A stretch of 34,380 nt of DNA, from IMG/VR virus record IMGVR_UViG_3300042197_002757, positions 1-34,380 of that record; one strand, 5' to 3'. Each line of letters starts with the position of its first letter. The stretch's first letter is position 1. This stretch comes from a virus. The translations under genes were made by a program, and so were the position numbers. The notes under the pieces are model-generated. The model searched no databases, had not been told where the DNA came from, and worked only from the letters and a program-made list of their open reading frames with translations. Below are positions 28,101 through 33,877 of this stretch, piece by piece.

Positions 28101-29973
28101 TTCCTGAAAAACTAGAAACCGGATATCTATCTAAGTCTGAAAAACTAACTCCATCTTCGTCAAATACATCGAACAAAGGCGATTGATTCACTGATTGTTT
28201 TACCTGGCTACGTATCCATCTGTTTCCGTCGAAATGATACATCAATCGTTGATTTGCATTTCCTCTTTTTACTAGAACACACTCTTGGATTAACGATTCG
28301 GAATCGGAGGTCGGCATCAGACTTATCTGTCTCGTCCCATTGTGTGTAATAAATTTTACTTCATATATTCTATTATTGGCTAATTTATCGGTATCTGCGA
28401 TTACCAGTATCCTAGCTCCTTGGAATAGTTCTTCTCCGTCAACGATATATCCCCTGCTTCCTTCGATTTTGCTGAAAACATCCGTGGTAAAATCATCTAT
28501 ATAATCTACAGGCACCTTTGCAATCGAGCCGTGTTTAAATAATTTGATATTAGGAACGAACTCAATTATCGGACGTTTGGCTCTATTCCTTTCATCTGAA
28601 TCGAAATCTGATCCAGAAATCTGAAACGCCTGTTCTAATACCGATCTGTGAAACCATCTGTTATATCTAGACCAAGGATTTAAATCTCGACTACCTCTAT
28701 TAATAACGACATAATCTTTCTTTCCCGCATAAAAGGTCGCATCATCAAAAGGATCGGTATCGAAACCAGAGTTATCAAACAAAACTTCAGGAACATCATT
28801 ATTGATACCACGAGAAATAACTAGATCGGAAAATTTCGTCAATGTTATCCCAGTTCCTACACCCTCTACGACCCAAGACTGATCATTACCGTACGACTCT
28901 GGTATTATCTGTCCAGAAAATCTTACTATCATCCCATTCGAAAAAGAAATACCATTGCTGCTAAAGTATTCCGATTTACCTAAAATCTCCTTTTCAACAT
29001 CTAGTTTAGTGTTAGAATCAACGTTTCCTACTATGAATTTACCTAGCCTGTTCGGATTAGTATCGCTCTGATAGTATAACACATCTGGTGCGTCAAAGGG
29101 TATTTCGAATGTCAACGTACCATTTTCGATGCCATTGTTTGTCACTCCATTGCTATAATCTAGAGAACTGGAAACAGCGGCTGGTTCGAGGTATTCCCAA
29201 TCTTCAGAATCTTCATCTATGGTGCTTCCGTCGCCCTGAGGAATATTTTTAAGAGCACGCCATAGCTTGGCATCAAATAATACTATAGAACCTTTAGAAT
29301 ATGCCAGATCGGGATTATACCGAAGGCTTCCAGAATCATAAGATGTTCTGATCGTAAATCCGTTGCCTGGAGCGTTGATGATAAATTTGTATTTCTGTCC
29401 GCGATAGAGTGTTAGCGTTGGATTGTTAGTCAATCCGTCTGGAAAGAAAACATAACTATCAGTCACACCTAGTTTCACTCTATAGGTACTTTCGATCGCT
29501 TGCAGTTGTCCTCTGATCGTGATAGGTGGTGGTCCGTCGGGTATCCAATAATATTCTCTAAAATTAACAAATTTATCCCAGTCTATGGGAGGATCCCAGC
29601 TGTAATGTTTTTGCTGGGTAACGAGATTATCATTCTCTTCGGTATTACCAAAAAATCTTAAAATATTTTTAAAATCTAAGTAGTCATAAAATTTTGTATC
29701 TCGATTTTCTCTCTCGACGATAACGCCAGGTTCTAATTGATATCTACTTCTTAAAGTATCATCCGAATCCAGATAAACATCAGTACCGTTGTAGGTTTTA
29801 CCATATCTCCTACCTATGTAACCTACATTCTTTTGAAGGACTCCGGGCTGGGTTAACGGATCTAATGTCGCTCCAAAAAACTTCTTATTATTTTCTGTTT
29901 GAAATATCTGAGGTAAAAGATCAGATTTCTTTCTAATCGGTACCTGGCTCTGAGGAAATCTTTTATTTTCCAT
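16144..29973 (-). CDS. Giant multi-domain baseplate/tail protein (4609 aa)
   Basis: One uninterrupted frame of 13.8 kb starts two bases after the gp6-like stop. The order gp5-like, gp25-like, gp6-like, this gene places it where T4 has wedge genes 7 and 8 (gp7 is 1,032 residues), so a greatly enlarged wedge or peripheral tail protein is likely but not proven. The first 100 residues are a conserved-looking leader (GVLQKNVGYIGRRYGKTYNG, SWDPPIDWDKFVNFREYYW). Visible modules are CBM5/12-like segments (near 217-264, 1460-1495, 1717-1760, 2345-2395, 2465-2518), an FG-GAP-like propeller (about 2170-2745), GSGY/YTxxP glycine-rich repeats (3130-3190, 3485-3560), a long run of VYVNG-type beta modules (about 3590-4340) and an INNERIEYLY / GLRRGAQGS motif (about 4410-4440). 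There is no signal peptide or transmembrane helix, as expected for a virion protein. Confidence 0.93.
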   Translation of the reverse strand: MENKRFPQSQVPIRKKSDLLPQIFQTENNKKFFGATLDPLTQPGVLQKNVGYIGRRYGKTYNGTDVYLDSDDTLRSRYQLEPGVIVERENRDTKFYDYLDFKNILRFFGNTEENDNLVTQQKHYSWDPPIDWDKFVNFREYYWIPDGPPPITIRGQLQAIESTYRVKLGVTDSYVFFPDGLTNNPTLTLYRGQKYKFIINAPGNGFTIRTSYDSGSLRYNPDLAYSKGSIVLFDAKLWRALKNIPQGDGSTIDEDSEDWEYLEPAAVSSSLDYSNGVTNNGIENGTLTFEIPFDAPDVLYYQSDTNPNRLGKFIVGNVDSNTKLDVEKEILGKSEYFSSNGISFSNGMIVRFSGQIIPESYGNDQSWVVEGVGTGITLTKFSDLVISRGINNDVPEVLFDNSGFDTDPFDDATFYAGKKDYVVINRGSRDLNPWSRYNRWFHRSVLEQAFQISGSDFDSDERNRAKRPIIEFVPNIKLFKHGSIAKVPVDYIDDFTTDVFSKIEGSRGYIVDGEELFQGARILVIADTDKLANNRIYEVKFITHNGTRQISLMPTSDSESLIQECVLVKRGNANQRLMYHFDGNRWIRSQVKQSVNQSPLFDVFDEDGVSFSDLDRYPVSSFSGTEIISYKVGSSIVDSELGFSLSYLNIGNVGDIQFEFDWEIDNFIYQVNQEVFQKFIRVGFFKNNLVDSYSNCWTKTDSKYIQPIIDSKIIQESTDTVIFETVDWNDFDNESSTILVIYVNGIKYKKQFERIKSKFIFEEKLSQGDTVSIKLFCKTLPDMGFYEIPAALERNPLNALIENFTYGVAVDHLKSALEFNDELIGESVGSNNLRDLSDYIPFSTRILKHSGVSSLPITLLCDKEINLIKSIEYAKKRYTEFKSSFLDLSTRFPYNEDVSELCDQIFAEYTRSKTADDPFADSDMLGCGAYRDIVYRVDDIGIKTFALDEKFDLDTDSRKAVYVYINDEQLVSLRDYEFDSTFGFLKILKNLNENDLITIREYNSTASCFVPPTPTKLGLYKKYLPQKFLDDTYIEPKYVIQGHDGSITIAYNDFRDDLLLELEFRIYNNIKRRYDESIFNIDNIIAGYYGVGEYSKDKIDVVLNRQFLQWIADTNIDYVNNTYFDSENSFTYTYSNMSDRAESTNLPGYWRGVYRWFYDTDRPHRCPWEMLGFSEQPDWWESQYGPAPYTSGNLLLWEDLRDGIIRQGNRAGTYDRYKRSTLLDHVPVDGDGNLLSPLDSNLAGNFSLINNQGDFKLGDCAPVEHAWKASSEYPFALMILFSLLKPFEFIGNNFTFSNTKNNILNQTINNQTGYFYTINDIQIPIAGEVFGSGLIKYLMDYLKSINLRYVDFKNFINGIDVKLTTRLSGFVDPDNQKYILDSKNPQSTSSSVFVPAENYDIIFNVSSPISSISYSGVIIEKTDRGYKIYGYDKLNPYFNYYQALASQNDSAINVGGISETFVDWAPTKFYGNGVVIRYNNEFYRTLQSFTSGETFSFDFLKKLPVLPTVQGVTALYRKNFNSLRISSIIYGTILSDIQSVVDFLLGHQQYLQSLGYVFDSYNTEIGVANDFLTSAKEFMFWTRQNWQIGALISLSPLSTKIKLKNSVGVVDNLLDNFYGYSVLKSDGTILEPAFIEVTRDFQEFTLSPINTNEGIYFFLAHVILKEHVTIFDDRTVFNDVIYDKPTGYRQERIKGRGFRTTDWDGDYTSPGFVFDTASIKFWEPFTDYKLGDVVSYKSFYWTSLSNQAGVDVFDDTNWVKLDSAPSKKLVMNFDYRINQIEDYYDLDSEGLGNQQRDLARHLIGYQKRDYLSNLAEDDVVQYKLYQGFIREKGTANSVKKIFDKTSPVEDDSIILKEEWALLLSRYGGIDQKVEIEFNISRNDLKINPQPIIFTESKPAGAILDQFLRVPQSEFLISKIPFTTEVTPVKYYSDNNRSAGFVKLDQVEFIVSDIDELLTLDVEQFRENNHIWITFLSEMSWTVWRFNQSSTLTINNIERTGSRDTISFDRPHAFLVGDVVGIKNIPNLTGFHRIVDQTSRSIVIEAPTDTPAEFDSSTINYIYEFSVAKFIDYQQLNLEKVAGIKAGSKLWIERNKDQKWEVVEKNKVFSFKKPIDLGIANPRELGYKVLYSDVLGQSIVSLPHTNYVLIYKELPESLNLYASITPPEFLENSMNFSLGKGMAISADGRWLLIGAPNASGVRSKFAGDYDANGQYFAEEITRYANRLWSATDDMFGDGSTVDVYTDRWDPASIIEASPIGRFNGPSNQGCVLIYEWQNQQWNYSTTILSPDLDLDENFGHDISIGKTGNSYYVSVSAPGALENRGRVYLFKFENNVWKNLLNTDYAGIYKSSTFYPRGSIVWYDNKLYQAKIDVIGDGSTIGLTDVVSSEWTQIDPVSGESSLPKNVFLDDDGSTLSSGMLNESDLAELTKTGDIFGHSIAMSLDGSLLFVSAIYSDGQYFPNYKGDWRGAAIYREGDVVRTPAGYYKLIDPRSNVEDSSDIYISQNEDPASDPWISVGDSTDIPTGKVFVYRRDFVDRYHLIQTITAGNFADINDTDEEFISSGDLFGYDLDIDYSGTTLVVSSPEADVNLINQGVVYVFKKDTDANTDFRLKQKLVSYESNANLFFGTSVAITPFTEKIVIGAKNAPFKLYARFDTDLGTTFDDGTTIFSEDQGYPGQVYVYQLNDQKYILSEKLEADDLITFESFGFSIDATSSTILVGSPAHQISSQYTGLVRLFKSDISVNPWNIIANETELVDISLIDEVFVVDDILDERLSNLDFVDHYKNKIVGIAEQEINYKLMYDPAIYTVGNDKVVVDPSQNWREKHVGEVWWDLSTAKWITYEQGDTAYRSGNWNRLAHGASIDVYEWVASIYLPSEWNVLAETAEGLSQGISGQALYGDDVYSFKENYNILNGQIVETIYYYWVKDKKTIPDLKFRRRSVFDVARLIESPQSGGLPLISMIAPNQVLVFNFDSLLKGNQSSVNIKYKKSDQDLIPIHREYQLLTEGQADSLPSVQIERKWIDSLVGFDEQGNTVPDPNLSTKQKYGLSFRPRQTMFVDRTKILKIIIDNINRILTQRSFADVINFENLNLSDPLPVEELNEYDVAVDSFIDLEQVGTARVRQAVLIPNIVNGEIESITISDTGFGYRNAPEITIQGTGIGATAEITIDGQGRVNSVTILTRGRKYTSAIVKIRQFSVLVRNDITAGNYWSVYSWDQQRFNFYRSKSQGFNTSLYWDYIDWWKTGYGISSRISVEILSYYLEPTLLSVKIGDLIKISEFGNGGWAVLERVEGIGDIDGKYNIVGRQRGTIYLKDSLYNKKTTPLGFDNIGSFDAALYDLQPIQELRNIFKAVKEDIFIEELSVEWNKLFFFSLKYVLSEQEYVDWLFKTSFLGAVHNIGPLQQKLSYKNDNLESYKSYLEEVKPYRTTIREFTSRYTNIDNNFSAVADFDLPPSYSEVDGKILPIDKYFDKTNLYPWKWWADNLGFGITAISIADGGSGYTTVPSVVIEGNGSGAAARAYISNGHVSKILVTSEGRGYTATPNIFLVGGNGSSPDIAKAVPILGNSFVRSFDIKLKFDRISTSPIYNNFSQSQTFVATGNTAIFNLNYASIIDKSKIRILKNNQVVLNNEYDISLFTLENDVYKILRGRLIFVLPPATGDIIEITYEKNDELLDSVARIEKYYRPLSGMKGNEINQLMTGVDFGGVQIQGTTFDVTGGWDALPWFTEGWDSIEPNTDFYVVCDGSTNTITLPYVPAQGQLVTIYIKRRYISPFLGLSRDSTFDKRINDLQFNEFSEEPKTIRIDDLYFDMYDGSTLMPNGRKAAPDGAVMPSFIGDGSTLVIDFLDPVTDLPYITTEPGDTLIFRTIDSDGSLTIEDPNLVDTLISGGTLSSISGAYTTANGTLAEEISLDGDKFITPDQVPSPEENIPGQVLDSLSIKVFNTTRSGAAALQTKIYFGDESTRTFAIDLEIVESNSLIVYVDKIKKQLTTDYEINFDDNSISFVSAPLAGSVIEIISIGIGGIEILDYQEFTADGETSFFLTRARYSRTSNVFVSLDGSVIDVGYVESSEFTQEEDLTLIQFGIPPQEGSRIKIICLGASTADVDSSRLPLVGVNRQQNIFDGSTRSFSLDGFVSLTRGSAKSSLLVSVNDRLLIGVDTTYVIYDGSNNNIFIGLDPLEAIGSITSGNISVFVNGSLQRFVIDYVFDGNQNLITIPPSNLTLGDEIKVEIDLRAEYVLSANNVLTISNFVTLQENDVIEITWFSEYPSMDIISDEYVGGKVNYQISRIPLSSSYVWVYKNGIRLTQDRDYELILPRNVVYLNVESTTDDLIKIINFGSNIYREPVAYEIYKDMLNFNHYKRYNKNKNTRLAKALNYFDTEILITDNGQLYDPVASRNLAGTIIINNERIEYLYKNGNILSGLRRGAQGSAIAEIHEIDSYVIDISASENIPYNEEQLRNDFVSDGSSLVIGPLDYVPIKSDREFYRIRNELGEYTSIPDSYGPCDEIEVFVGGRRLRKSDVSIYNEDLGSTSPESDVNLESEFSVDGALPQIRLTSAVPAGTRITIIKRTGRIWYERGESSASKGLTFLENNTPYVRFINEKSSELPE
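16950..19220 (-). repeat. Beta-rich tandem modules in giant protein, C-terminal part
   Basis: The translated region (about residues 3590-4340) has at least six units of one theme: a hydrophobic strand with V-x-V/K-N/D-G or V-D-K, a DYEI / DYVF-type strand, a loop, a strand before a proline (PPATGD, APLAGS, PPQEGS, PSNLTLGD), and a final I-x-I strand. FDGSTRSFSLDG-type starts recur. This is a protein-level repeat; DNA copies have diverged. Such units resemble small beta-sandwich modules seen in phage fibres and tail proteins, probably forming an extended arm. Confidence 0.6.
19290..19520 (-). repeat. GSGY-type glycine-rich repeat pair (giant protein)
   Basis: Two adjacent protein repeats share the pattern I-x-x-GGSGY-T-x-x-P-x-x-x-I-x-G-x-G-x-G-A-x-A: ADGGSGYTTVPSVVIEGNGS then SEGRGYTATPNIFLVGGNGS. 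A related diverged pair lies at about 20400-20585 (DTGFGYRNAPEITIQGTGIG, TRGRKYTSAIVKI). The pattern is known in phage and large viral structural proteins as short beta-rich repeats. Function is unassigned. Confidence 0.6.
21738..23466 (-). other. FG-GAP/integrin-like beta-propeller inside giant protein
   Basis: Six spaced repeats are visible in translation: GKGMAISADGRWLLIGAPNA, FGHDISIGKTGNSYYVSVSA, FGHSIAMSLDGSLLFVSAIY, FGYDLDIDYSGTTLVVSSPE, FGTSVAITPFTEKIVIGAKN and FGFSIDATSSTILVGSPAH. Several are followed by GxVYLF / GVVYVF strands. FG-x-S/D-(A/I)-(x)-DG-(x5)-(V/I)-G-A-P is the FG-GAP signature of integrin alpha propellers, where each repeat forms a blade, usually with bound calcium; DLDLDENFG is a candidate acidic loop. 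A seventh blade may be diverged or split. CBM-like inserts occur between blades. Confidence 0.7.
29183..29323 (-). other. CBM5/12-like module in giant protein
   Basis: The translation has AYSKGSIVLFDAKLWRALKN, a GDGST segment and a closing EDWEYL. This matches the aromatic-glycine layout of CBM5/12 (chitin/cellulose-binding) modules, Y-x-x-G-(D/S)-x-V-x-(Y/F)-x-x-x-x-(Y/W)-(x)-A ... W. Comparable segments lie at about 25488-25596, 24688-24822, 22790-22940 and 22418-22582. Sugar binding is inferred from the aromatic positions only. Confidence 0.5.
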
Positions 29974-29975
29974 AA

Positions 29976-32900
29976 CTATGTGCTTGAAATTATATTATTA
30001 ACATTGGCTTTGATTTCCGAAGCGATGATGGCAGGAACTATTTCGACATCATCTACCGTAGCTCCGCTGATAAAAATTTCATCAGATCTACTTTTTATTT
30101 CAAAAAGGCTTCCGAAAACCTGATTTTCTTGTCTAGGTACGATGACCATATTACTGATATCTGGAGATGTTGAATTAGTCACATAAGTTATCAATTCTGA
30201 CAGGTAGAAGGTATCTCCAAAATCCCAATTGTTGATATTAAAAAAATCATTTATAGCAGAAATTATCCTAACTTTTAGATCATTATCATTTATGCTTTTA
30301 TTAGAATTCTTAACTATTTTGAATATCGCCTGTAATTTGCTAGTAGCGGTTCTACCAAATAATATTTTATAAGTTACTGGATGATAAATTATTTCATCGC
30401 TGATAGTCTTGATGTTAGTTAAATTGGCATCAAAATTGATTCTTAGATCATCGCTAGATGGTGCCTCTGGTTCTATCGACGTAAATCCTTGAAGATAATT
30501 TCTAAATTCTGTATCGTAGGATCGGGTTAATAAGAAAATATCTATGATGTTACTGACGCTAGGATCTATTCTTCTATCTACGCTGGCATTGTGTATGTAC
30601 TGGAATTTAATATTATTCCTGCCAATGTTGGCTCGATAACTGGGTTCTAATATGAAAGTGTTCGTAGATTTATCTACTCTCTTGACGTTGTTTTCATCGA
30701 TGTCGTAAAAATAAACCAACCGACCATCGGTAAATTCATTATCATTTATGTTAACTAAACTCTCTTTCTGCCTGATGAGAATGTTTCCATTAGAATTATC
30801 TATGAATTTGTAAATCAACTGCCCGAACGAATCGGTCGTTTCTTGGAAAAACAAAAAATTCGATTGAGAATCTAAACCCACGATGTCCTCAAATTGCTCT
30901 GGGTTATCAATGACTCCGTCATCGTCGCTGTCGCTGAATGATATTTTGATTTCATCAGTAGCCTGATATCCATCGTCGTATTCTATCATATCGCTGATTT
31001 CAAAAGTTAAATCCGATTTCAAAGGATTTATAAAATCGCTAGAAGTATTGATCCCTAACACTCGTATTTGATCTTTGACGACTGCATTATTTCTAGCATC
31101 ATAGGCTTTTTGATTAGCATCAAAATAAAATCTATTCTGTTCTAGACTTCCAAAAATGTAATCTAACGTTCTAATCCTGACTACGTAACGATCAGCGATT
31201 TTCACGAAGGCTATCAGCCAAGATGAATCTAGATTAGAATTAGTGGTATCTCCGGCTTTTCCTAGGCTAAATTCATTGATAGTGTTTAAATTAGCGGTAT
31301 CTACGATCTTCCATTGGGCATCATTTATATCGTATCTCAATCCGAAATTCAAATTCGCGAAAGTTATGTTAACTATTTCTAGTTCCAAAGACGTCGATAA
31401 ATCATTTACGAATCTAGGAACGATCCTCGAAGCTATGGCTCCAGTTGGGATGATATCATTGAATTCGATGGGTCCTAGACCGTTAGTTAATACACCTCTA
31501 CCTGCATTGGTGCCATCACCGACCACTCTTACCGCCTTGGTCCATAGTTTTGTAACCTGTTTATAATCATTGAAATCTGCATCAACTATCTGATCATCTT
31601 TAAAGGCCTTGCCTGCAGGAGGCACGAATTTAATGAGAGATCCCACTTGGAGACTTTTTAAAATATTAGTGGTATAGGCCGAACCAACTTTGATCAAAGT
31701 AGAATCGATCGCGCTGACAAAATATCCAGTGGACTGATTAACTGATTTAGAAACCTGTGTCCACAATGTATTATTATCTGAGAATAATATTTTACTATAT
31801 TTGGCGAGATAAAAATTATAAATTCCTGATTTTTGAAATTCTAATTCCAGATCGTTTTTAATAAAATTTAATATATCTTGTTTATTAGCGAATTTAAATG
31901 ACAGCGTTATTTCGTTGTCGTTTTTATAGATCAACCCGTCAGAAGCAAAAATATTTACTCCTGAATATTTTCCCGACGCATCTATAATCTCAAAATTCCT
32001 AGATATTCCACTAGATGTTCTATTGATAGCTCTTACTTTTAAAATATTTTGACTACTGGACAAGGGAGCGAGTTGATAATCTTCCGCTGTGATCATCCTA
32101 TTTTGTGTATAATAAAGTGCAGGTGCCCGTTCTCTAATAGTATCGATATCTTCCGAGGGTGCTGAAGATGTCACGGTATATTTCAATGCCATGCTGATAT
32201 TCAATGACTGTAGGGTTCCCGTCTTGCTGATATAAGGAATGGCTATATTGATGTTCCTCATATCGACCGGATTTATCTGATATGACAGACCATTGCTGAT
32301 CCTATAAAATACCCTAAAAGACCCTTGTGGTAAATTTCCATAAACGCCGTCGGCGAATACTAACTCAACTTTGTCATTTTCTTTAGTGACCACATTGTAG
32401 ATGTTTCTGATATCACTATTAATAGAATTGTAGGCGATGTTGTTACCTATCAAAGATTCAACTTTGGTCCATTGAGTGGTTTGATTTCCAATAGAATCTA
32501 AAGAGTAAAGCCATACATCAGTGTTGTTGATACCTTCTGTGGCTACCGCTACTTTTTCGTTCGTCGTTGGAATATCTATAGCGAAATCTGCGGTTTCAAG
32601 GCTGCCCTGCTTGAACATCATATAGAAACCTGTGTTCTGGCTGCCTGCTCCTTTGTTGTCTTGTCTGTAAATAAATCCTATTTGATTTCCTGGTTCGGGA
32701 TTTTCTTCATAGACAAATTCTCGGTCTTTGAAACTGGTGCTGACTATTTCAAACACCATCGACCTACCTGCTACTGATTTCGTGAACGAAAACAAAGGTA
32801 TATCTGATAATGCTGATCTAAATCTATATTGTTCTGTGTCTATACCATCTATCCGGGCTTCGCCTTGATTCCGACCGAATTCCGTATTGTTTGACATAGC

Positions 32901-33386
32901 GGCGTTTATCACTGCTAAAAATTGTTCATACCAATTAGGATTTGTAGGATCATTCCATACTATGGTCTGCTGACTTAGATTCCTTCCGGCGCTGTCAAAC
33001 ACAGGCTCCGATGTACTGATTGTTTCAAATTTTAGCAGTCCTGTCGCTGGAATGTTTCTTTTTGCATTATAAGAAAGCATCCTTGCTAGACGAAGAACGC
33101 TTTCCTTGCGTTCTGCGATTTCTATAAAATTTTCTCTGCTGGCGAGATCTATTCTAAAACTAAGGCTTTGGCCCACAAAAGCGATAGCATCTATCAGCGC
33201 CATGTATTCTGAAGATTCGATATAATCATTGAAATCTTCTGCGTAATTTTCTCTTAGATATTCTATAATAACACGGCGGAGATTTTCAAAATCGTAGGAT
33301 TTAAAATCAGCATTTTTAAATGTCTGATATATCCTCGTCCAGTCCTGATTCAATAGCAAATTGTTTAATCTAGATGTTGTGCTCAT
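29976..33386 (-). CDS. 6: Baseplate wedge protein gp6-like
   Basis: This 1,136-residue protein opens with TSRLNNLLLNQDWTRIYQTF, NLRRVIIEYLRENYAEDF, then YMALIDAIAFVGQSLSFRID and ARMLSYNAKRNIPATG. This helical N-terminal region matches gp6/baseplate J-type proteins of marine T4-like phages. The middle shows the baseplate J layout (VFADGVYGNLPQGSFRVFYR, AEDYQLAPLSS), and the end has VTYKILFGR, NDFFNINNWDFGDTFYLSEL and a PDISNMVIVPRQ segment before the stop. T4 gp6 is 660 residues, so this is much longer, with an extra middle block (about 440-900). In T4, gp6 dimers join wedges into the baseplate ring and help trigger sheath contraction. It lies between the gp25-like gene and the giant gene. Confidence 0.9.
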   Translation of the reverse strand: MSTTSRLNNLLLNQDWTRIYQTFKNADFKSYDFENLRRVIIEYLRENYAEDFNDYIESSEYMALIDAIAFVGQSLSFRIDLASRENFIEIAERKESVLRLARMLSYNAKRNIPATGLLKFETISTSEPVFDSAGRNLSQQTIVWNDPTNPNWYEQFLAVINAAMSNNTEFGRNQGEARIDGIDTEQYRFRSALSDIPLFSFTKSVAGRSMVFEIVSTSFKDREFVYEENPEPGNQIGFIYRQDNKGAGSQNTGFYMMFKQGSLETADFAIDIPTTNEKVAVATEGINNTDVWLYSLDSIGNQTTQWTKVESLIGNNIAYNSINSDIRNIYNVVTKENDKVELVFADGVYGNLPQGSFRVFYRISNGLSYQINPVDMRNINIAIPYISKTGTLQSLNISMALKYTVTSSAPSEDIDTIRERAPALYYTQNRMITAEDYQLAPLSSSQNILKVRAINRTSSGISRNFEIIDASGKYSGVNIFASDGLIYKNDNEITLSFKFANKQDILNFIKNDLELEFQKSGIYNFYLAKYSKILFSDNNTLWTQVSKSVNQSTGYFVSAIDSTLIKVGSAYTTNILKSLQVGSLIKFVPPAGKAFKDDQIVDADFNDYKQVTKLWTKAVRVVGDGTNAGRGVLTNGLGPIEFNDIIPTGAIASRIVPRFVNDLSTSLELEIVNITFANLNFGLRYDINDAQWKIVDTANLNTINEFSLGKAGDTTNSNLDSSWLIAFVKIADRYVVRIRTLDYIFGSLEQNRFYFDANQKAYDARNNAVVKDQIRVLGINTSSDFINPLKSDLTFEISDMIEYDDGYQATDEIKISFSDSDDDGVIDNPEQFEDIVGLDSQSNFLFFQETTDSFGQLIYKFIDNSNGNILIRQKESLVNINDNEFTDGRLVYFYDIDENNVKRVDKSTNTFILEPSYRANIGRNNIKFQYIHNASVDRRIDPSVSNIIDIFLLTRSYDTEFRNYLQGFTSIEPEAPSSDDLRINFDANLTNIKTISDEIIYHPVTYKILFGRTATSKLQAIFKIVKNSNKSINDNDLKVRIISAINDFFNINNWDFGDTFYLSELITYVTNSTSPDISNMVIVPRQENQVFGSLFEIKSRSDEIFISGATVDDVEIVPAIIASEIKANVNNIISST

Positions 33387-33400
33387 GTACGATCGTTTCC

Positions 33401-33413
33401 TATCTTATATTTA
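33401..33413 (-). promoter_or_regulatory. Candidate late promoter element upstream of gp6-like gene
   Basis: The minus strand reads TAAATATAAGATA, 14 bases before the ATG of the gp6-like gene, inside a 50-base gap. The same 13 bases occur before the fibre gene at 9619. A 7-base inverted repeat (TACATTA ... TAATGTA, 33412-33430) overlaps its upstream end and might be an operator or chance AT-rich pairing. No terminator is seen in the gap. Confidence 0.4.
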
Positions 33414-33436
33414 CATTAGATAATAATGTACATATA

Positions 33437-33877
33437 TTATGAACCAGTGATAGCATTGTTTCTGTCAAAAGTAAAGGCCATCCTCTCGGTGATGTTAAAA
33501 GGGATATAGGTGATCGAAGCTTCTATTCTTATACCCTGCTGGACCGAATTGATCTGGATCGAGTTGACTGAAACCCTGGGATCGTAGTTAACTATCTGTT
33601 CGACATTATCTGCTATTAGTTTTTTGTTTTCTTCTGTCATCGGTTCAAACAGCATATCCCATATGATAGTTCCAAAGTTGGGATTTTCTAGCTTCTCACC
33701 TTTGCGGATATAAAAATGATTCAGTATATCCTGTTTGACCAGGTCGATATCATAGGATTTATAACCGCTATTGGTATTTTTGCTGTTAAATCCTTTATAG
33801 GTAAAAGCCGTGATATTCTGGTTGCCCTGAGAAATCCTGTTCTCTGCTACCGTTCGTTGATTATATAATTTTGCCAT
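33437..33877 (-). CDS. 25: Baseplate wedge protein gp25-like (GPW/gp25 family)
   Basis: This protein has 146 residues from ATG 33877 (a TTG three bases upstream would add one). The centre contains KQDILNHFYIRKGEKLENPN, FGTIIWDMLFEPMTEENKKL and YDPRVSVNSIQI, which are the diagnostic motifs of GPW/gp25 proteins. These include the E-x-x-x-P-x-F-G turn (the EPR-type core in contractile systems; here EN-P-N-FG) and the conserved late acidic-helix region. In T4, gp25 (132 residues) is the wedge core protein that nucleates sheath polymerisation; homologs occur in R-type pyocins and type VI secretion (TssE). ATG shares one base with the upstream stop (TGATG), so translation is coupled. Length is normal. 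Confidence 0.92.
   Translation of the reverse strand: MAKLYNQRTVAENRISQGNQNITAFTYKGFNSKNTNSGYKSYDIDLVKQDILNHFYIRKGEKLENPNFGTIIWDMLFEPMTEENKKLIADNVEQIVNYDPRVSVNSIQINSVQQGIRIEASITYIPFNITERMAFTFDRNNAITGS

Noticed and set aside
16144-29973. The giant frame as several genes joined by sequencing error or frameshift
   Set aside because: The frame is uninterrupted over 13.8 kb with consistent protein-like character and no internal strong RBS-ATG pair at a domain border that I could find.
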